From the NCBI GenBank assembly GCA_015057035.1, contig SVFC01000005.1, positions 60,456 through 124,455 on the forward strand: a DNA stretch of 64,000 nt, read 5' to 3'. The notes under the pieces are model-generated. The model was not told the origin of the DNA. It searched no databases and worked only from the letters and a program-made list of their open reading frames with translations. This document shows, piece by piece, positions 62,355 to 64,000 of the stretch (the first letter of the stretch is position 1; every line of letters starts with the position of its first letter). The position numbers and the translations under genes were made by a program. This DNA is from Lachnospiraceae bacterium. GTDB taxonomy: Bacteria; Bacillota; Clostridia; Lachnospirales; Lachnospiraceae.

Positions 62355-63420
62355 CAATTTCCACTGCCTCCTCGTCTGCACTTTCTGGTTTGTTCATAAT
62401 CTGGATGTTGAATGGTGTTACCTTGATACCAACGTGGGAGCCTACTGGAACTAATTTGGTGGTATGTACAAGCCATTCATAGCCATTTGCCATAACATCT
62501 AATTCGTAGTGTACGCCCTTGAAGATGAGAGAAGTAACATCACCTTCCAAATATCCTTCCGAAGGATCTACAAGTTCTACGTCTTCTGGACGAATAACCA
62601 CGTCAACAGGTTTGTTACGTCCGAATCCTTTATCAACACATGGCATTTTTACACCAAGGATTTCAACCACTTCATCTTCAATGAAAGTTGCATCAATAAT
62701 GTTACTTTCGCCAATAAAGTCTGCTACGAAAGCGTTTTCTGGCTCGTTGTAAATCATTTCTGGTGTACCAATCTGCTGAATATATCCCTGGTTCATTACT
62801 ACGATTGTATCAGACATAGTAAGAGCTTCTTCCTGATCGTGTGTTACATATACGAAAGTAATTCCAAGTTCTTCTTTCAGGCGCATAAGTTCATACTGCA
62901 TGCTCTGGCGCATTTTAAGGTCAAGAGCACCAAGAGGCTCGTCAAGAAGAAGAACCTTTGGTTCATTTACAATCGCACGAGCGATGGCAATACGCTGCTG
63001 CTGACCACCACTTAAGGAATCTACAGAGCGGTTTTCATAGCCGTCTAAGTTTACTAATTTTAAAGCGTATTTGATTTTGTCATCAATGTATGCTTTGCTT
63101 TTTTTGCTGATTTTTAAGCCGAATGCGATATTCTCTGCAATTGTCATATGTGGGAACAGAGAATATTTCTGGAATACGGTATTTAATTTTCTTTCGTTTG
63201 CAGGAAGATATGTAATATCCTGTGAATCAAAAAGAATCTGTCCTTTGTCTGGAGTCTCAAAGCCACCTAAAAGACGAAGGGTAGTAGTTTTACCACAACC
63301 AGAAGGTCCAAGTAAAGTTACGAATTCATTTTCTCTAACGTATAAGTTGAATTCGTCTAAAACTAACTGTTTTCCATAAGATTTGGAAATGTCCACAAAA
63401 TTAATTAATTCTTTCTTCAT
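62347..63420 (-). CDS. potA: Polyamine ABC ATPase PotA
   Basis: 357-residue ATPase driving spermidine/putrescine uptake. Seen: Walker [11 protein letters not shown]-loop, signature [15 protein letters not shown], Walker [13 protein letters not shown], and a C-terminal TOBE domain (about 280-350, [13 protein letters not shown]). The start is ATG 63420 because AAAGGG lies 6 bases upstream; an in-frame ATG at 63438 contains that site. Lies 18 bases after the regulator gene. Confidence 0.97.
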   Translation of the reverse strand: MKKELINFVDISKSYGKQLVLDEFNLYVRENEFVTLLGPSGCGKTTTLRLLGGFETPDKGQILFDSQDITYLPANERKLNTVFQKYSLFPHMTIAENIAFGLKISKKSKAYIDDKIKYALKLVNLDGYENRSVDSLSGGQQQRIAIARAIVNEPKVLLLDEPLGALDLKMRQSMQYELMRLKEELGITFVYVTHDQEEALTMSDTIVVMNQGYIQQIGTPEMIYNEPENAFVADFIGESNIIDATFIEDEVVEILGVKMPCVDKGFGRNKPVDVVIRPEDVELVDPSEGYLEGDVTSLIFKGVHYELDVMANGYEWLVHTTKLVPVGSHVGIKVTPFNIQIMNKPESADEEAVEIDE

Positions 63421-63438
63421 GTCGTATCCCTTTCGCAA

Positions 63439-63978
63439 TTAAAAACTTGGTGGGTTGGAAACCCAGATGATAATAGCATCTCTGCTGGATTTGTTTTCGA
63501 TATAATGACGTTTGCCGGCTTTGAAATAGAAGGATTCGCCTGCACGAACCGTGTGATTTTTGCCACCGTAGTTTACTCGCACAGTACCTTTGATTACATA
63601 TCCGAATTCTTCACCAGAGTGAGGAGCGAGAATTTCTGAGGTTCCTCCTGGTTTTAAAGTGAGGCGAACTGGTTCCATGGCGTTCTTCTGGGCATTTGGA
63701 ACAACCCATTCCACAATGGAGTTGTGTTCTTCATCGATTTTTTCAAAATAGTCCGTTTCCTTAAATACAATCTGTTCCGGCTCTTCATCTGCAAAGAATT
63801 CAGCAGGAGTAGTGCCAAGACACTGAATAATATCAAGTAATGTGCTAATTGATGGGGTGTTCTGGTTGCGTTCCAGCTGAGAAATGAATCCTTTGGTAAG
63901 TTCGGCTCGGTCAGCGAGTTCCTGCTGAGTCAGACCATACTGGATTCGAAGTTCTTTCATTCGATTTCCGATATCCAT
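63439..63978 (-). CDS. XRE-cupin regulator of pot operon
   Basis: 179 residues: an XRE helix-turn-helix (residues 5-60, RIQYGLTQQELADRAELTKGFISQLERNQNTPS) and a C-terminal cupin domain (about 105-175, SGEEFGYVIKGTVRVNYGG and KAGKRHYIENKSS). PuuR-like proteins of this layout sense polyamines or related compounds. It is the first gene of the potABCD transcript and likely controls it. AGGAGGCGG precedes the ATG; the promoter lies outside the window. Confidence 0.88.
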   Translation of the reverse strand: MDIGNRMKELRIQYGLTQQELADRAELTKGFISQLERNQNTPSISTLLDIIQCLGTTPAEFFADEEPEQIVFKETDYFEKIDEEHNSIVEWVVPNAQKNAMEPVRLTLKPGGTSEILAPHSGEEFGYVIKGTVRVNYGGKNHTVRAGESFYFKAGKRHYIENKSSRDAIIIWVSNPPSF

Positions 63979-64000
63979 ATTCCGCCTCCTAATAATTGAC

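Noticed and set aside
1..64000. CRISPR array, insertion sequence, integrase, riboswitch or T-box
   Set aside because: No spaced direct repeats, transposase or recombinase gene, or recognisable leader motif was found on either strand by eye.

Overview
The window looks like a chromosomal segment of a low-GC, Gram-positive anaerobe of the Clostridia, most likely family Lachnospiraceae. The evidence is a complete spoIIIA operon, spo0A, spoIVB and a SpoIIM-like gene; the paired glgC/glgD genes; a DUF5688 protein; a Lachnospiraceae-type divergent LigA; and AT-rich intergenic DNA with strong Shine-Dalgarno sites. This placement is by protein-family recognition only; no search was run. No rRNA, CRISPR array, phage or insertion sequence was seen, and no gap between genes exceeds about 260 bases.

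Layout. 1-7.7 kb: a mixed block of small alarmone, housecleaning and unknown genes (small RelA/SpoT synthetase, HAD, Nudix, zinc ribbon, short DUF4317, nitroreductase, mini-kinase, MazG-like, YhhN-like). 7.8-12.2 kb: spoIIIAA-AH, the mother-cell part of the sporulation channel. SpoIIIAD has no ordinary start codon, and SpoIIIAF and SpoIIIAG are much shorter than the Bacillus proteins. 12.2-18.8 kb: prfC, SOS-type recA with recX, rny, nudF and spoIIM. 18.8-28.5 kb: divergent aroF-type/aroD genes, tRNA-Arg(CCG), an SH3 protein, rluF, ligA, metA and glgC-glgD. 28.6-38.7 kb: the conserved chain asp23, nusB, xseAB, ispA, dxs, tlyA, nadK, argR, recN, spoIVB.

38.7-56.2 kb: about 17.5 kb of mostly accessory genes lies between spoIVB and spo0A, which are neighbours in many spore formers. 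It holds an LRR protein, unknown membrane proteins, a DMT transporter, a SpoU methyltransferase, an XRE regulator, a short HelD, a MerR regulator, a PII-like/DUF1538 pair, a FUSC protein and a DUF5058/membrane protein/M20 peptidase operon. 56.3-64 kb: spo0A with two tandem 0A boxes, glgA, DUF5688, and a minus-strand polyamine operon (XRE-cupin regulator, potABCD).

Points most worth a second look: the non-canonical spoIIIAD start beside a TTTAAAA slippery heptamer; the minimal SpoIIIAF/AG; LigA lacking several conserved catalytic residues; two large structured hairpins in convergent intergenic gaps (18810-18888 and 48294-48440); an 18-bp perfect palindrome at 40484; and two candidate transport modules (PII-like/DUF1538 and DUF5058/M20).
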